Positions 1 through 9,735 of a stretch of 64,000 nt of DNA are shown in pieces (within the stretch, counting starts at the first letter, position 1; each line of letters starts with the position of its first letter). Position numbers and translations under genes: made by a program. Source of the stretch: Anaeromyxobacter oryzae (GTDB lineage: Bacteria > Myxococcota > Myxococcia > Myxococcales > Anaeromyxobacteraceae); NCBI RefSeq assembly GCF_023169945.1, contig NZ_AP025591.1:3840481-3904480 (forward strand). The letters are read 5' to 3'. Below the pieces are notes generated by a model. It made no database searches and was not told where the DNA came from. It saw only the letters and a list, made by a program, of their open reading frames with translations.

Positions 1-380
1 TGGCCGTCCGGGCCGAAGCTCTTCACGTCGTAGGAGTCCTGGTGGACCTGGCCCGGGTACACGTAGATGTACTCGTGCTGCCACGGGTCGACGAGCTGGC
101 CCTTGTCGTTGTTCGGACGCAGGAAGCCCTCCTGGATGAGGACCTTCAGGCCCTCCTCCGTCGTCGGGTACCGGCCCTTGGCGACGCGGAACGCGTCGAC
201 GCCCTGGTTCGCGATGTTCTGGACGTCGGTCTTCGCCTTCTCGCGCTGGGCGCGGTTCTGCTGGCTGATGACGTTGACGGCGACGACCGAGGCGATGAGC
301 CCGATGATCACCAGCACGACCATGATCTCGATGAGCGTCATGCCGCGCGCGGCGGCGCGGCGGAGCGAGCGGGACTTCAC
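1..380 (-). CDS. gspG: GspG, major pseudopilin of type II secretion (3' end outside window)
   Basis: Main subunit of the periplasmic pseudopilus that drives type II secretion. About 126 residues are visible; the C-terminus runs off the window. A short basic leader ends in Gly, then MTLIEIMVV with Glu at +5, the classical prepilin peptidase signal (Met instead of Phe at +1 is less usual). The following segment with YPTTEEGL and DPWQHEY is typical of GspG. The GTG start at 380-378 lies two bases past the gspF stop, and AGGAGG (387-392, inside the end of gspF) is correctly spaced, so translation is probably coupled. Last visible gene of the gsp operon. Confidence 0.93.
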   Translation of the reverse strand, partial: MKSRSLRRAAARGMTLIEIMVVLVIIGLIASVVAVNVISQQNRAQREKAKTDVQNIANQGVDAFRVAKGRYPTTEEGLKVLIQEGFLRPNNDKGQLVDPWQHEYIYVYPGQVHQDSYDVKSFGPDG

Positions 381-382
381 GG

Positions 383-1612
383 CTAGCCTCCTGCGAGGTT
401 GTTGATCTGGAGGATCGGCATCAGGACGGAGAAGACGATGAATCCGACGACGGCGCCCATCATCACGATCATGAAGGGCTCGAGCAGCGAGGTGAGCGCG
501 CCGATGGTGGTCTCGACCTGGCTCTCGTAGGCGCTCGCGACGTTCGCGAGCATCTCCTCGAGCGCGCCGGATCGCTCGCCGATGGAGACCATGTGGAACA
601 CCAGCGGCGGGAACTCCCCGGAGCGCTTCAGCGGCGCGGCGATGGACTCGCCCTCGCGGATCGAGTCGCGCGACTGCTCGACGACCTCCGCGAGCCGCGA
701 GTTGCCGAGGACGTTCTTCACGATGTCCATCGCCGTGAGGAGCGGGACGCCGCTCTTGAGCAGCGTCGAGAGCGTGCGCGCGAAGCGGCCGATGGCGATC
801 TGGCGCGTGAGCGGCCCGAACACCGGCGTGCGCAGCACGAACCGGTCCCACCGTGCGCGGCCCGCCGGCGTCCGCTTCCAGCGGAGGAACCAGTACGCTG
901 CGCCGGCGGCGCCGAGGAGGATCGCCCACCAGTAGCTCGCCGCGAAGCCGGACATCGCGATGAGCGCCTTCGTGTACCAGGGGAGCGCGACGTTGGTGCT
1001 CTCGAAGATCCGGGTGATCTTCGGGACCACCACCGTGAAGAGGATCCCCATGATGACGGTCCCGATGACCATCATCGCCACCGGGTACGCCATCGTGCCG
1101 GCGATCTTGGAGCGGAGCCGCGCCTGGCTCTCGGTGAACTCGGCGAGGCGGACGAGGACGATCTCGAGCGCGCCGGAGTGCTCGCCGGCGCGGATCATGT
1201 TCACGAAGAGGTCGCCGAAGACCTTCGGGTGCATCCCGAGCGCGTCGGCGAGCGAGGAGCCCTCGTTCACCCGCTGCTTCACGTCCCCGAGGATCCGCTT
1301 CAGCTTCTCGTGCTCGACCTGATCGACGAGGGCGGTGAGCGCGTCGACGAGCGGGATGCCGGCGCCGACGAGCACCGCGAGCTGGCGCGTCGCGATGGCG
1401 AGCTCCTGGGCGGAGACGCGCCCGAGGACCCAGCGCTTCACGTTCACGTCGCGGGAGGCCTGGGCCTTCTGCTGCTGCTGCCCGAGCACCTCGGTCAGGA
1501 AGACGCCCTCGCGGCGGAGCGTCGCCCGCAGGGTCTTCGGGGAGTCCGCCTCGCGGAGCCCCGTGACCGCCTTCCCGTTCGAGGCGAGCGCCTTGTACTC
1601 GAAGACCGGCAT
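383..1612 (-). CDS. gspF: GspF, inner-membrane platform protein of type II secretion
   Basis: Polytopic inner-membrane protein that links the GspE ATPase to the pseudopilus. 409 residues, the usual family length, starting MPVFEYKALASNGK. Two T2SSF domains are visible (about 75-195 and 275-400), each followed by hydrophobic segments, the last near the C-terminus (FMIVMMGAVVGFIVFSVL). It lies 62 bases after gspE, separated by a small hairpin repeat, and is followed after two bases by gspG. Assignment is firm from sequence and operon context; the related PilC is less likely next to gspC, gspD, gspE and gspG. Confidence 0.95.
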   Translation of the reverse strand: MPVFEYKALASNGKAVTGLREADSPKTLRATLRREGVFLTEVLGQQQQKAQASRDVNVKRWVLGRVSAQELAIATRQLAVLVGAGIPLVDALTALVDQVEHEKLKRILGDVKQRVNEGSSLADALGMHPKVFGDLFVNMIRAGEHSGALEIVLVRLAEFTESQARLRSKIAGTMAYPVAMMVIGTVIMGILFTVVVPKITRIFESTNVALPWYTKALIAMSGFAASYWWAILLGAAGAAYWFLRWKRTPAGRARWDRFVLRTPVFGPLTRQIAIGRFARTLSTLLKSGVPLLTAMDIVKNVLGNSRLAEVVEQSRDSIREGESIAAPLKRSGEFPPLVFHMVSIGERSGALEEMLANVASAYESQVETTIGALTSLLEPFMIVMMGAVVGFIVFSVLMPILQINNLAGG

Positions 1613-1622
1613 CTAGTCTCCG

Positions 1623-1671
1623 ACCACCGTGAGCGTAGCGCCCGCGGAGCGGGCGCGGAGTCGAAGGGCCG
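1623..1671. repeat. Short palindromic intergenic repeat between gspE and gspF
   Basis: Contains a perfect stem GCGCCCGC (1638-1645), loop GGA, GCGGGCGC (1649-1656), flanked by GTGAGCGTAGC and GGAGTCGAAGGGC. The flanks resemble a widespread class of short interspersed palindromes in GC-rich genomes (reverse strand form CCTTCGACTCCGC...GCTACGCTCA). A related but diverged element lies at 58601-58672. Inside an operon it could stabilise the upstream mRNA or lower downstream expression; that is inference. Confidence 0.55.
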
Positions 1672-1674
1672 CCG

Positions 1675-3492
1675 TCATCGGATGTCCTCGGCGGTGACGG
1701 AGAGCACCTCGGCCGCGGTGGTGATCCCGCGCGCGACCTTGTAGGCGCCGTGCTCCATGAGCGTGACCATCCCGCGCTCGACGGCGGCGCGCTTGATGGT
1801 CGTCGCGTCGACGGACTTGAGGATGAGCGGGCGGACGTCGTCGTCGACGAGCATGAGCTCGTAGATGCCGGTTCGGCCCTGGTAGCCGTTCCCGCCGCAG
1901 GACGGGCACCCCACCGCCTTGTAGATGTGGCTGGGGTTTCCGGCCTTCTTCAGGATCGCGTCGGTGAGCCCGATGGTCTCGCGCTCCTCCTTCGTCGGGA
2001 CGTACGGCTTCTTGCAGTCCGGGCACAGCACGCGGACGAGCCGCTGGGCGAGCACGCCCACGAGCGACGAGGCGACGAGGAACGGCTGCACGCCCATGTC
2101 GACGAGGCGCGTGATCGCGCCGGCGGCGTCGTTCGTGTGGACGGTGGAGAGCACGAGGTGGCCGGTGAGCGACGCCTGGATCGCGATCTCGGCGGTCTCG
2201 AGGTCGCGGATCTCGCCGACCATGATCACGTCCGGGTCCTGGCGGAGGAACGACCGGAGGCCGCTCGCGAAGGTGAGGTCGATCTTCGGGTTCACCTGGA
2301 CCTGGCCCACGCCCCTGAGCGGGATCTCCACCGGGTCCTCGATGGTGAGGATGTTCAGGTCGGGCGAGTTGATCTGCGCGAGCGCGCCGTACAGCGTCGT
2401 CGTCTTGCCGGAGCCGGTCGGGCCGGTGACGAGGACGATGCCGTGGGACCGGGTGATGAGCCCGTCCATGATCTTCCGCTGCCAGTCCTCGAAGCCGAGC
2501 GTGCCCAGGTCGAGGACCACGTTCGACTTGTCGAGGAGGCGCATCACGATCCGCTCGCCGTGCGCCGTCGGCACCGTCGAGAGGCGGATGTCCACGTCCT
2601 TGCCCGCGATCTTGATGCGGATGCGACCGTCCTGCGGGAGCCGCTTCTCGGCGATGTTGAGGCCGCCCATGATCTTGATGCGGCTCGCGATCGACGCCTG
2701 GAAGCGCTTCGGAGGGCGGATCACCTCGCGGAGCACGCCGTCGACCCGGTACCGCACCGAGATGTCCTTCTCCTCGGGGTTGATGTGGATGTCGCTCGCC
2801 CGCTCCTTCACGGCGCGGAACATGAGCGAGTTCACGAGCCGGATGATCGGCGCCTCGTCGTCGGCGTCGAGGAGGTCGGTCGGCTCCTCCAGCTCGTGGG
2901 CGACGCTCTCGAGGTCCTCGGTCTCGAGGTCCTCCATGAGCTTCTCGTGCTCGTCCGCGGCGCGATCGTACAGCGCGTTGATCGCGTCGACCACGACCTG
3001 CGCCGGCGTCACCTCCGGCGCGACGGGCGCGCCGAGGAGCATCGAGAGCGAGTCCTGCGCCGCGGTGTCGAGCGGGTCCACCACCGAGACCCGCACCACG
3101 TCGCCCTGCAGGCCGAGGGGGAGCACCCGCGCCTGCCGGGCGAAGTGGATCGGCACCTTCGCCGCGAGCTCCGCCGGGATGGCCTCGACGTCGATCCGGT
3201 CCACGAACGGGAGGTCGAGCTGGATCGCCAGCGCGCGGAGGACGTCCTCCTCCGTCGCCGCCTTCATCCGGACGAGGATCTCGCCGAGGCGCGCGCCCGC
3301 GTGCTCGCCTTTCTGGAGCGCGAGCGCCTCCTCGACCCGGCCGGGCGCGAGCTTCACCGTCTCGACGAGGATCTCGCCGAGGGGGCGCCCGCAGAGCCAC
3401 GCCGGCGCGTTCGCGACGGCGGCCGTCCGCTCGCGCGGCGGCGGCGCCTCGGGCGTCAGGGGGAGGATCTCGGTCTGCGCGTCGTTCGCCAT
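1675..3492 (-). CDS. gspE: GspE, type II secretion ATPase
   Basis: Cytoplasmic hexameric ATPase powering pseudopilus assembly. 605 residues from ATG at 3492. An N-terminal N1E/GSPII_E domain is followed by the ATPase: Walker A GPTGSGKTTTLY, Asp box, Walker B DPDVIMVGEIRD, His box (LVLSTVHTNDA), and a four-cysteine zinc motif (LCPDCKKPY and CPSCGGNGY) characteristic of GspE. Length is normal. Lies 40 bases after gspD and before gspF in the operon. Confidence 0.96.
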   Translation of the reverse strand: MANDAQTEILPLTPEAPPPRERTAAVANAPAWLCGRPLGEILVETVKLAPGRVEEALALQKGEHAGARLGEILVRMKAATEEDVLRALAIQLDLPFVDRIDVEAIPAELAAKVPIHFARQARVLPLGLQGDVVRVSVVDPLDTAAQDSLSMLLGAPVAPEVTPAQVVVDAINALYDRAADEHEKLMEDLETEDLESVAHELEEPTDLLDADDEAPIIRLVNSLMFRAVKERASDIHINPEEKDISVRYRVDGVLREVIRPPKRFQASIASRIKIMGGLNIAEKRLPQDGRIRIKIAGKDVDIRLSTVPTAHGERIVMRLLDKSNVVLDLGTLGFEDWQRKIMDGLITRSHGIVLVTGPTGSGKTTTLYGALAQINSPDLNILTIEDPVEIPLRGVGQVQVNPKIDLTFASGLRSFLRQDPDVIMVGEIRDLETAEIAIQASLTGHLVLSTVHTNDAAGAITRLVDMGVQPFLVASSLVGVLAQRLVRVLCPDCKKPYVPTKEERETIGLTDAILKKAGNPSHIYKAVGCPSCGGNGYQGRTGIYELMLVDDDVRPLILKSVDATTIKRAAVERGMVTLMEHGAYKVARGITTAAEVLSVTAEDIR

Positions 3493-3532
3493 GGTTGATT
3501 CCGTGGAACGGCCGGGCGGCGCCCGGTCATCC

Positions 3533-6190
3533 CTACTGCGTCGGCTGCTGCGCCCCGGGCGGCTGCGGCTGCGGCTCCGCGGGCGGCCGGGCCGGCGGCG
3601 GCGTCCCGGGCTCCGGCACGTCCGGCTGGACCTCGAGGCGATCGACGGGCGTCCCCTCGTCCGGCGCGGGGGAGGCCGGCGGCCGCGGCGAGAGCGGCGG
3701 CTGCCCCGCGGGCGCCTCGCCCGGGCGCGGCGCGCCCGGCGGCGTCGTCACGCCCTCGCCCGGGAGCCCGCGCCCACCGTTCTCGAGCTTGCGCGACTCC
3801 TCCTCGACGCCGCGGTGGAGGCGCGAGTACGGCCCCGCCTTGCGCGAGAAGTCGACGTCCACCTGGAAGCCGGACTGGCGCCCGTAGAACTGCTCCATGA
3901 ACTCCTGCTGCTCCTTGCGCTTCTTCTCGTAGATGCGCCGGTAGTCGCTCTCGTCACGGATGATGTACGGCGTGAGGAAGAGGAGCAGGTTGGTCTTCTG
4001 CTTGGTGGTCGTGGTGTCCCGGAACAGCCAGCCGATCACGGGCAGGCTCCCGAGGAACGGGATCTTGCTGACGCTCTTGAGGTTGCGCTCCTGGTACATG
4101 CCGCCGAGCACGATCGTGCTCTGGTCCTTCGCGACGATCTGCGTCTTCACGCTGCGCTTGGCGGTGGTGGGGCCGAGCTGGGGATCGGAGCTGGCGATCT
4201 CCTCCGTCTGCTCCTCGATGGTGAGCCGGACGTTCCCGCCCTCGTTGATCTGCGGCTTGATCTTGAGGCGGAGCTCCACGTTCTGGCGCTGGATCGGCGC
4301 GTAGAGCGACGACAGGCCGCCGAGACCGAGCGCGCTGCCGACCGCGGTCTGCGTCCCCGCCGTCGTCGTGCCGCCGGAGAGGAGGTTCGAGAGCCCCTGC
4401 GGCGCGAACCCGGCCTGGAACGGCACGTTCTGGCCGACGGTGATCTCGGAGTCCTCGTTGTCCGTCGCCACGATGTGCGGCGTCGAGAGGACGTTCACGT
4501 CCGAGTTCGACTGGAGCGCCTGCACCAGGACGCCGATCGAGGGGAGGTTGAGACCGAGGTCCTTGAGCTCGGCGGAGACCGGGCCGACGAACCCGGTGAG
4601 GAACCCGCCGAGGGAGACGACGTTGCTGAGGTTCAGCGACGACACGCTGCCCGGCTCGGAGGCGATGGGGAGGACGCCGTTCTCGCCCTTGTACTTGAAG
4701 GTGGTCGCGGCGTGAGCGCCGACGCCGAAGTGCAGCTGGTCGCGGAGGTTCACCTCCATGATCACCGCCTCGACGAACACCTGCCGCCGCGGCCGGTCGA
4801 GCTTGTCGATGAGGCGCTGGATGGAGGCGAAGTCCGAGCCGCTCGCCTGGATGAGGAGCGCGTTCTGTGTCTTGTCCGCGGTGATCTTCACCTCGCCCGC
4901 GAAGAGCTCGGCGGTCTCGACGCCGGGCGCCGCGGGCGCGGCCGGTGCGGGCTGGCCGGGCACGACGCCGGGCCGCATCGCGCCGGGGGCGGCGCCCGGG
5001 GCGCCGGGCTTCTTCGCCTGGCCCTGCGCCAGGTTCGAGAGCGTCTGCGCGAGGTCCTCGGCGTTCGCGTTCTTCAGGAAGACGACGTGGATCCCGCCGT
5101 CGGCGCTCGTCGGGACGTCGAGCTGCTCGATGAGATCCATGATCCGCTGGAAGCTCTTGTCGTCGGCGATGATGACGAGCTTGTTGGTGCGGTCGTCGGG
5201 CAGGATCTTCGAGACGGAGACCTCGACCGGGCCGCCGCCGGGAGCGGGGGCCGGCGTGACGACCGGGCCCGGGCGCACGGGCCCCGGCGCGGCGCCCGGC
5301 GCCGAGAGCATCGCGCGGGTCTTCCGGCCCGGGGCGCCCCCCTGCGCCTGGAAGATCTGGTTCAGCTTGTCCGCGATGTCCTTCGCCGAGGCGTAGCGGA
5401 TCTGGACGATGCGGACCATGTCGCCGGCGCCGGCCTTGTCGACCGCGTCGATGATCTTCTCGAGGCGGCGGAGGTTCAGGCCGATGTCGGTGATGACGAG
5501 CGTGTCGGGCGGGATCGACTGGATGTCCGCGCCTTGCGGCGAGATGAAGTTGCCGAGGATCCCGCGGAGCTGGTCGGCGTCGGCGTACTGCAGCTTGATG
5601 ATCTTCGTGAGCGGCTGCTCGTTCGCGGGCGTGCCCGCGTCGGCCCCCGTGTAGGTCGGGATCGGGTTCTTCTTGGCGTCCGCGTTGCGGATGAGCTTGT
5701 AGTACCGGCCGGTGGCGTACACCGCGATGTTGTTCGCGTTGAGCGCGGCGAGGAACGCTGCGTAGGCCTCGTCGGCGGTGACCGGCGTCTTCGAGAGGAG
5801 CGTGATCTTCCCGCGCGCCACGTCCTCCGTGTAGACGAAGTTCCGGCACGTCCACCGGCTCGCCTGCTCGAGCACGTCGACGATGTCCGCCTTGTTGAAC
5901 GTCAGCATGAAGCGCCCCTGGAGCGGGACGCACTTCTGATCGGTCGCGCGGACGGTGCCCTCGCCGGGCTGGGTCGCCGGGCGCTGCGTCGCCGGGGCCG
6001 CGCCGCCGGGGCGCGCGCCGGGCGCGGTCGGAGACGTCGGCGCGCCGCCCTGGGGCGGCGCGACCGGCGTCGTCGGCCGGACCATCGGACGCTGCGGCTG
6101 AGGCTGAGGCTGCGGGCCCGGAGGCCGCAGCGGCACCTGCGCGAGCGCGATGGCCGGAGCGAGGAGGAAGGCGGCGAGGAGCGTCTTCAT
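3533..6190 (-). CDS. gspD: GspD, type II secretion secretin
   Basis: Outer-membrane secretin channel. 885 residues, longer than the usual 650-700 because of low-complexity additions. The start MKTLLAAFLLAPAIALAQ is a clear Sec signal peptide. A Pro/Gln/Ala-rich linker (about 19-75) precedes an N0 domain (RFMLTFNKADIVDVLEQ), then N1-N3 modules with two further Pro/Gly/Ala-rich inserts, and the secretin core with VGQNVPF and a late YGRQSG region. The C-terminal 90 residues are again Pro-rich (ends PQPQPPGAQQPTQ). No lipobox. It is 22 bases after gspC. How the linkers are used is unknown. Confidence 0.95.
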   Translation of the reverse strand: MKTLLAAFLLAPAIALAQVPLRPPGPQPQPQPQRPMVRPTTPVAPPQGGAPTSPTAPGARPGGAAPATQRPATQPGEGTVRATDQKCVPLQGRFMLTFNKADIVDVLEQASRWTCRNFVYTEDVARGKITLLSKTPVTADEAYAAFLAALNANNIAVYATGRYYKLIRNADAKKNPIPTYTGADAGTPANEQPLTKIIKLQYADADQLRGILGNFISPQGADIQSIPPDTLVITDIGLNLRRLEKIIDAVDKAGAGDMVRIVQIRYASAKDIADKLNQIFQAQGGAPGRKTRAMLSAPGAAPGPVRPGPVVTPAPAPGGGPVEVSVSKILPDDRTNKLVIIADDKSFQRIMDLIEQLDVPTSADGGIHVVFLKNANAEDLAQTLSNLAQGQAKKPGAPGAAPGAMRPGVVPGQPAPAAPAAPGVETAELFAGEVKITADKTQNALLIQASGSDFASIQRLIDKLDRPRRQVFVEAVIMEVNLRDQLHFGVGAHAATTFKYKGENGVLPIASEPGSVSSLNLSNVVSLGGFLTGFVGPVSAELKDLGLNLPSIGVLVQALQSNSDVNVLSTPHIVATDNEDSEITVGQNVPFQAGFAPQGLSNLLSGGTTTAGTQTAVGSALGLGGLSSLYAPIQRQNVELRLKIKPQINEGGNVRLTIEEQTEEIASSDPQLGPTTAKRSVKTQIVAKDQSTIVLGGMYQERNLKSVSKIPFLGSLPVIGWLFRDTTTTKQKTNLLLFLTPYIIRDESDYRRIYEKKRKEQQEFMEQFYGRQSGFQVDVDFSRKAGPYSRLHRGVEEESRKLENGGRGLPGEGVTTPPGAPRPGEAPAGQPPLSPRPPASPAPDEGTPVDRLEVQPDVPEPGTPPPARPPAEPQPQPPGAQQPTQ

Positions 6191-6212
6191 GGCGTCCCTT
6201 CGGCCACCGGAC

Positions 6213-7220
6213 CTACGGCCCGGTGATGTTGTACTCCTTCTTGACGACCTGACCCTGGCGCTCCACCTCGATCGTCACGTGGCCCGCCTCGCGGAGCTTC
6301 TGGTACAGCTCGAGCGCCTTCTCCGGCGAGTTGATCTCGTAGCCGTTGATGCGCTGGATGACGTCGCCGTTCTCGATGCCGATCGAGGAGTAGAGCGAGC
6401 CGGGCTGGATCGAGAAGAGCTTGAATCCGTTCGCGACGCCGTTCTTGAACGAGGGGACGATCCGGGCCTGCGTCGCGATGGTGTTGAGATCGCCGAGCGT
6501 CCGCTCGATCACGCCGCGATCGATGTCGTACTGGTTCTTGCCGGTCGCGCGGATGCCCTCCATCCCCCCGCCCGGCGGGGGCATCGCGGGCGCGCCCGGC
6601 GCCGGGACCGGCGCGCGGCCGATGTTGCCGGCGGACGCCAGCGCCTCGCCCCCGCCCATCCCGGTGCCGCCCTCATAGTCGAGGTACTCCTTCGTGCCGC
6701 CGTTGCAGACCACGGCGACCACCTTGAACGCGTTGCCGGTCGCGTCGTTGTCGTCCTTCACGCGCTCGACGGCGAGGAGCTCCGCGCCCGGCGCGACCTG
6801 ATCGCCGACGCCCACCACCATCGTCTGGCGGGTCGACGGGTCGGCGATGCTCGCGAGCGAGAACCGCGGCCGCTCGGCGATCACCGTCGCGACGAGCTGA
6901 AGGCGGAGCGACGACTTCGTGGGCGCGGCGCGCGGGTCCTGGCAGTTCTGCGGCGCCGGCGGAACACCGCTGTCCTCCGGGCCGGTGGCGACCTTGGGCG
7001 GCTCCTGGCCGATCAGGTGGAACAGCTTCGCCTCGTCGATCGCCGCCGGCAGCGCCGGGCGCGGCGGGGGGACCGACGCGAGGTTCAGGTCCACCGCCGG
7101 CCTCGGCCGGATCACCGCGCCGACGAGCGTGTTCACGGTCTTGGCCGACAGCCATGCGGCCGCGAAGATGAGCGCGAGGTTCGCGGTCCAGGCGTACTTG
7201 CGGAAGAAGAGGTCGAGCAT
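6213..7220 (-). CDS. gspC: GspC, inner-membrane component of type II secretion with PDZ domain
   Basis: Bitopic protein connecting the inner-membrane platform to the secretin. 335 residues from ATG at 7220 (MLDLFFRKYAW). One N-terminal membrane helix (about 10-32), an HR domain (about 90-165), a Gly/Pro-rich linker, and a C-terminal PDZ domain (ANGFKLFSIQPGS ... IGIENGDVIQRING). I chose ATG 7220 because it puts the helix at the N-terminus and sits just downstream of a sigma-54 promoter whose start site would be near 7233. An upstream in-frame ATG at 7358 would lie before that promoter and add 46 uncharacteristic residues. First gene of the gsp operon. Confidence 0.9.
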   Translation of the reverse strand: MLDLFFRKYAWTANLALIFAAAWLSAKTVNTLVGAVIRPRPAVDLNLASVPPPRPALPAAIDEAKLFHLIGQEPPKVATGPEDSGVPPAPQNCQDPRAAPTKSSLRLQLVATVIAERPRFSLASIADPSTRQTMVVGVGDQVAPGAELLAVERVKDDNDATGNAFKVVAVVCNGGTKEYLDYEGGTGMGGGEALASAGNIGRAPVPAPGAPAMPPPGGGMEGIRATGKNQYDIDRGVIERTLGDLNTIATQARIVPSFKNGVANGFKLFSIQPGSLYSSIGIENGDVIQRINGYEINSPEKALELYQKLREAGHVTIEVERQGQVVKKEYNITGP

Positions 7221-7244
7221 GAGGGGCGCCCGGGCCGGGGAGTG

Positions 7245-7260
7245 AGCAACCGACGTGCCA
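7245..7260 (-). promoter_or_regulatory. Sigma-54 (-24/-12) promoter of the gsp operon
   Basis: On the minus strand the sequence reads TGGCAC GTCGG TTGCT, an exact match to the consensus TGGCAC-N5-TTGCW, with GG and GC separated by ten bases. The predicted start near 7233 leaves about a 13-base leader before gspC. The upstream gene encodes a sigma-54 activator, which supports function. Confidence 0.88.
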
Positions 7261-7393
7261 CAGAGGTGGACCGGGCTGCTCGTTGAACCCCCCGCGAACA
7301 GGGCGAAATCCCGGGCCTGCGGGCACCCGGCCGGGCGGCGGGCCGGCTTAGCTGACATTCTGGCAATCGCGCCCGCGACGGTACCGGCGGGAC

Positions 7394-7404
7394 GCCAAAT
7401 TGGC
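7394..7404. promoter_or_regulatory. Palindrome, candidate upstream activator site for gsp promoter
   Basis: GCCAA A TTGGC is a perfect palindrome about 165 bases upstream of the predicted sigma-54 start, in the gap between the activator gene and gspC. A weaker related sequence, TGCCA GAA TGTCA on the minus strand, lies at 7355-7367. Distance and symmetry fit an enhancer-type site; binding is inference. Confidence 0.45.
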
Positions 7405-7416
7405 AGGCGCCGGCGG

Positions 7417-8835
<1,419 letters not shown>

Positions 8836-8841
8836 GCCGGG

Positions 8842-8847
8842 AGGATA
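8842..8847 (-). promoter_or_regulatory. -10 box of leaderless response-regulator gene
   Basis: TATCCT ends six bases before the GTG start at 8835, with no Shine-Dalgarno between. No convincing -35 box. The geometry recurs elsewhere in the window. Confidence 0.5.
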
Positions 8848-8889
8848 CACCGGCGGCGCACCGCGCGCCGGCCGTGCTGCTCGCGGCGG

Positions 8890-9081
8890 TCAGCGCGCGG
8901 GGGCGCCCGGACCGCGGTTCGCGGTCGCGCCCGGCAGCGGCCGCACGCCGAAGGCGGCGCGGATCTCGTCCCCGAAGAGCGCGACGGCGCCCGCGCAGGC
9001 GAGCACGAGGAACCCGACGAGGAGCAGGTACTCGGTGAGGCCGCGCCTCGACGGGCGCGGCCGCGGCTCCAGCGCGGACAT
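8890..9081 (-). CDS. Small Flp-like pilin candidate
   Basis: 63-residue protein. After a basic N-terminus with RRG comes LTEYLLLVGFLVLACAGAVALFG, a hydrophobic helix preceded by Gly and containing Glu-Tyr near its start, which resembles Flp/type IVb pilins. The tail is short, with Pro and Ala. Glu is at +3 rather than +5, so the match to classic Flp processing is imperfect. It is a monocistronic gene between the activator gene and the rpmE terminator; no tad genes are nearby. It could also be an unrelated single-helix membrane protein. Confidence 0.55.
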   Translation of the reverse strand: MSALEPRPRPSRRGLTEYLLLVGFLVLACAGAVALFGDEIRAAFGVRPLPGATANRGPGAPAR

Positions 9082-9123
9082 GGGCCGTCAGTAGACCACC
9101 GGCCGGGGGATGACAAGGGGCCG

Positions 9124-9154
9124 AAAAAGCGAACGGCGCCCGGGCAGGGCGCCG
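9124..9154 (-). terminator. Intrinsic terminator after rpmE
   Basis: On the minus strand a 7-bp stem CGGCGCC / GGCGCCG (9134-9154, 7-base loop) is followed by TTCGCTTTTTCGG, so a five-U run follows the hairpin. It lies 30 bases past the rpmE stop. Confidence 0.75.
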
Positions 9155-9182
9155 CTCTCCATCCGCGCGGGTGCGGGATCTT

Positions 9183-9557
9183 CTACTCCGGCTTGGCCTC
9201 GGCGGGCGCGGCGGCCTCGGCCGGCGCGGCCTCGGGCTTCGCCTTCGACTTGCCGGCCTTGGCGCGCTTCGCGGCGCGGTTCTCCTTCGGAGCCTCGGCG
9301 GCGGCCTTCTTCGGCGCGGCGGCCGGAGCGGCCTTCGCGGCGGCCTCGGCCTTCGCCGGCGTCGCGGCGTAGCGCGTCTTGAACTTCTCGATGCGGCCGG
9401 CGGTGTCCATGATCTTCTGCTTGCCGGTGAAGAACGGGTGGCAGGCGGCGCAGATCTCGATGTGGAAGTCGCCGCGCACCGAGCGGGTCTCGATGACGTT
9501 CCCGCAGGCGCAGACGACCTTGGCCGGCTTGTAGTCGGGGTGGATGGCTTCCTTCAT
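9183..9557 (-). CDS. rpmE: Ribosomal protein bL31 (zinc-binding type) with long tail
   Basis: Large-subunit protein L31. 124 residues: the first 60 match the family, with zinc-type cysteines C16, C18, C36 and C39 (VVCACGN ... [15 protein letters not shown]). The remaining 60 residues are an Ala/Lys/Glu/Pro-rich tail absent from typical 66-75 residue L31 proteins. It has its own promoter (9626-9654) and terminator. Gene order rho-rpmE is common in bacteria. Confidence 0.95.
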   Translation of the reverse strand: MKEAIHPDYKPAKVVCACGNVIETRSVRGDFHIEICAACHPFFTGKQKIMDTAGRIEKFKTRYAATPAKAEAAAKAAPAAAPKKAAAEAPKENRAAKRAKAGKSKAKPEAAPAEAAAPAEAKPE

Positions 9558-9625
9558 GTTCGCCTCTGGGCCGCTTGCATCGCGTAGGTCGGCGATGGTC
9601 CGGGCCCCGTTGATGGGAGTCGCGG

Positions 9626-9654
9626 GATCTAATCGGATCGCGGGGATAGGTCAA
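9626..9654 (-). promoter_or_regulatory. Sigma-70 type promoter of rpmE
   Basis: Minus strand: TTGACC (9654-9649), 17-base spacer, TAGATC (9631-9626). The -35 is five of six; the -10 is weaker. The predicted leader is about 60 bases. Confidence 0.6.
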
Positions 9655-9735
9655 GGACGGCGGCGGGCGGGCCCCGGCGGCCGCCCCGAGGGGCTTGAAG
9701 ACCGCGCCGTGCCGCCCGAGGGGTCCTCGGCCCGC

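Noticed and set aside
1925-6226. Open frame of 1433 codons on the plus strand
   Set aside because: Antisense to gspE and gspD; a by-product of high GC with biased third positions. The translation is Arg/Leu-rich without family features.
7221-7358. Earlier gspC start at 7358
   Set aside because: Lies before the sigma-54 promoter and would put 46 odd residues before the membrane helix.
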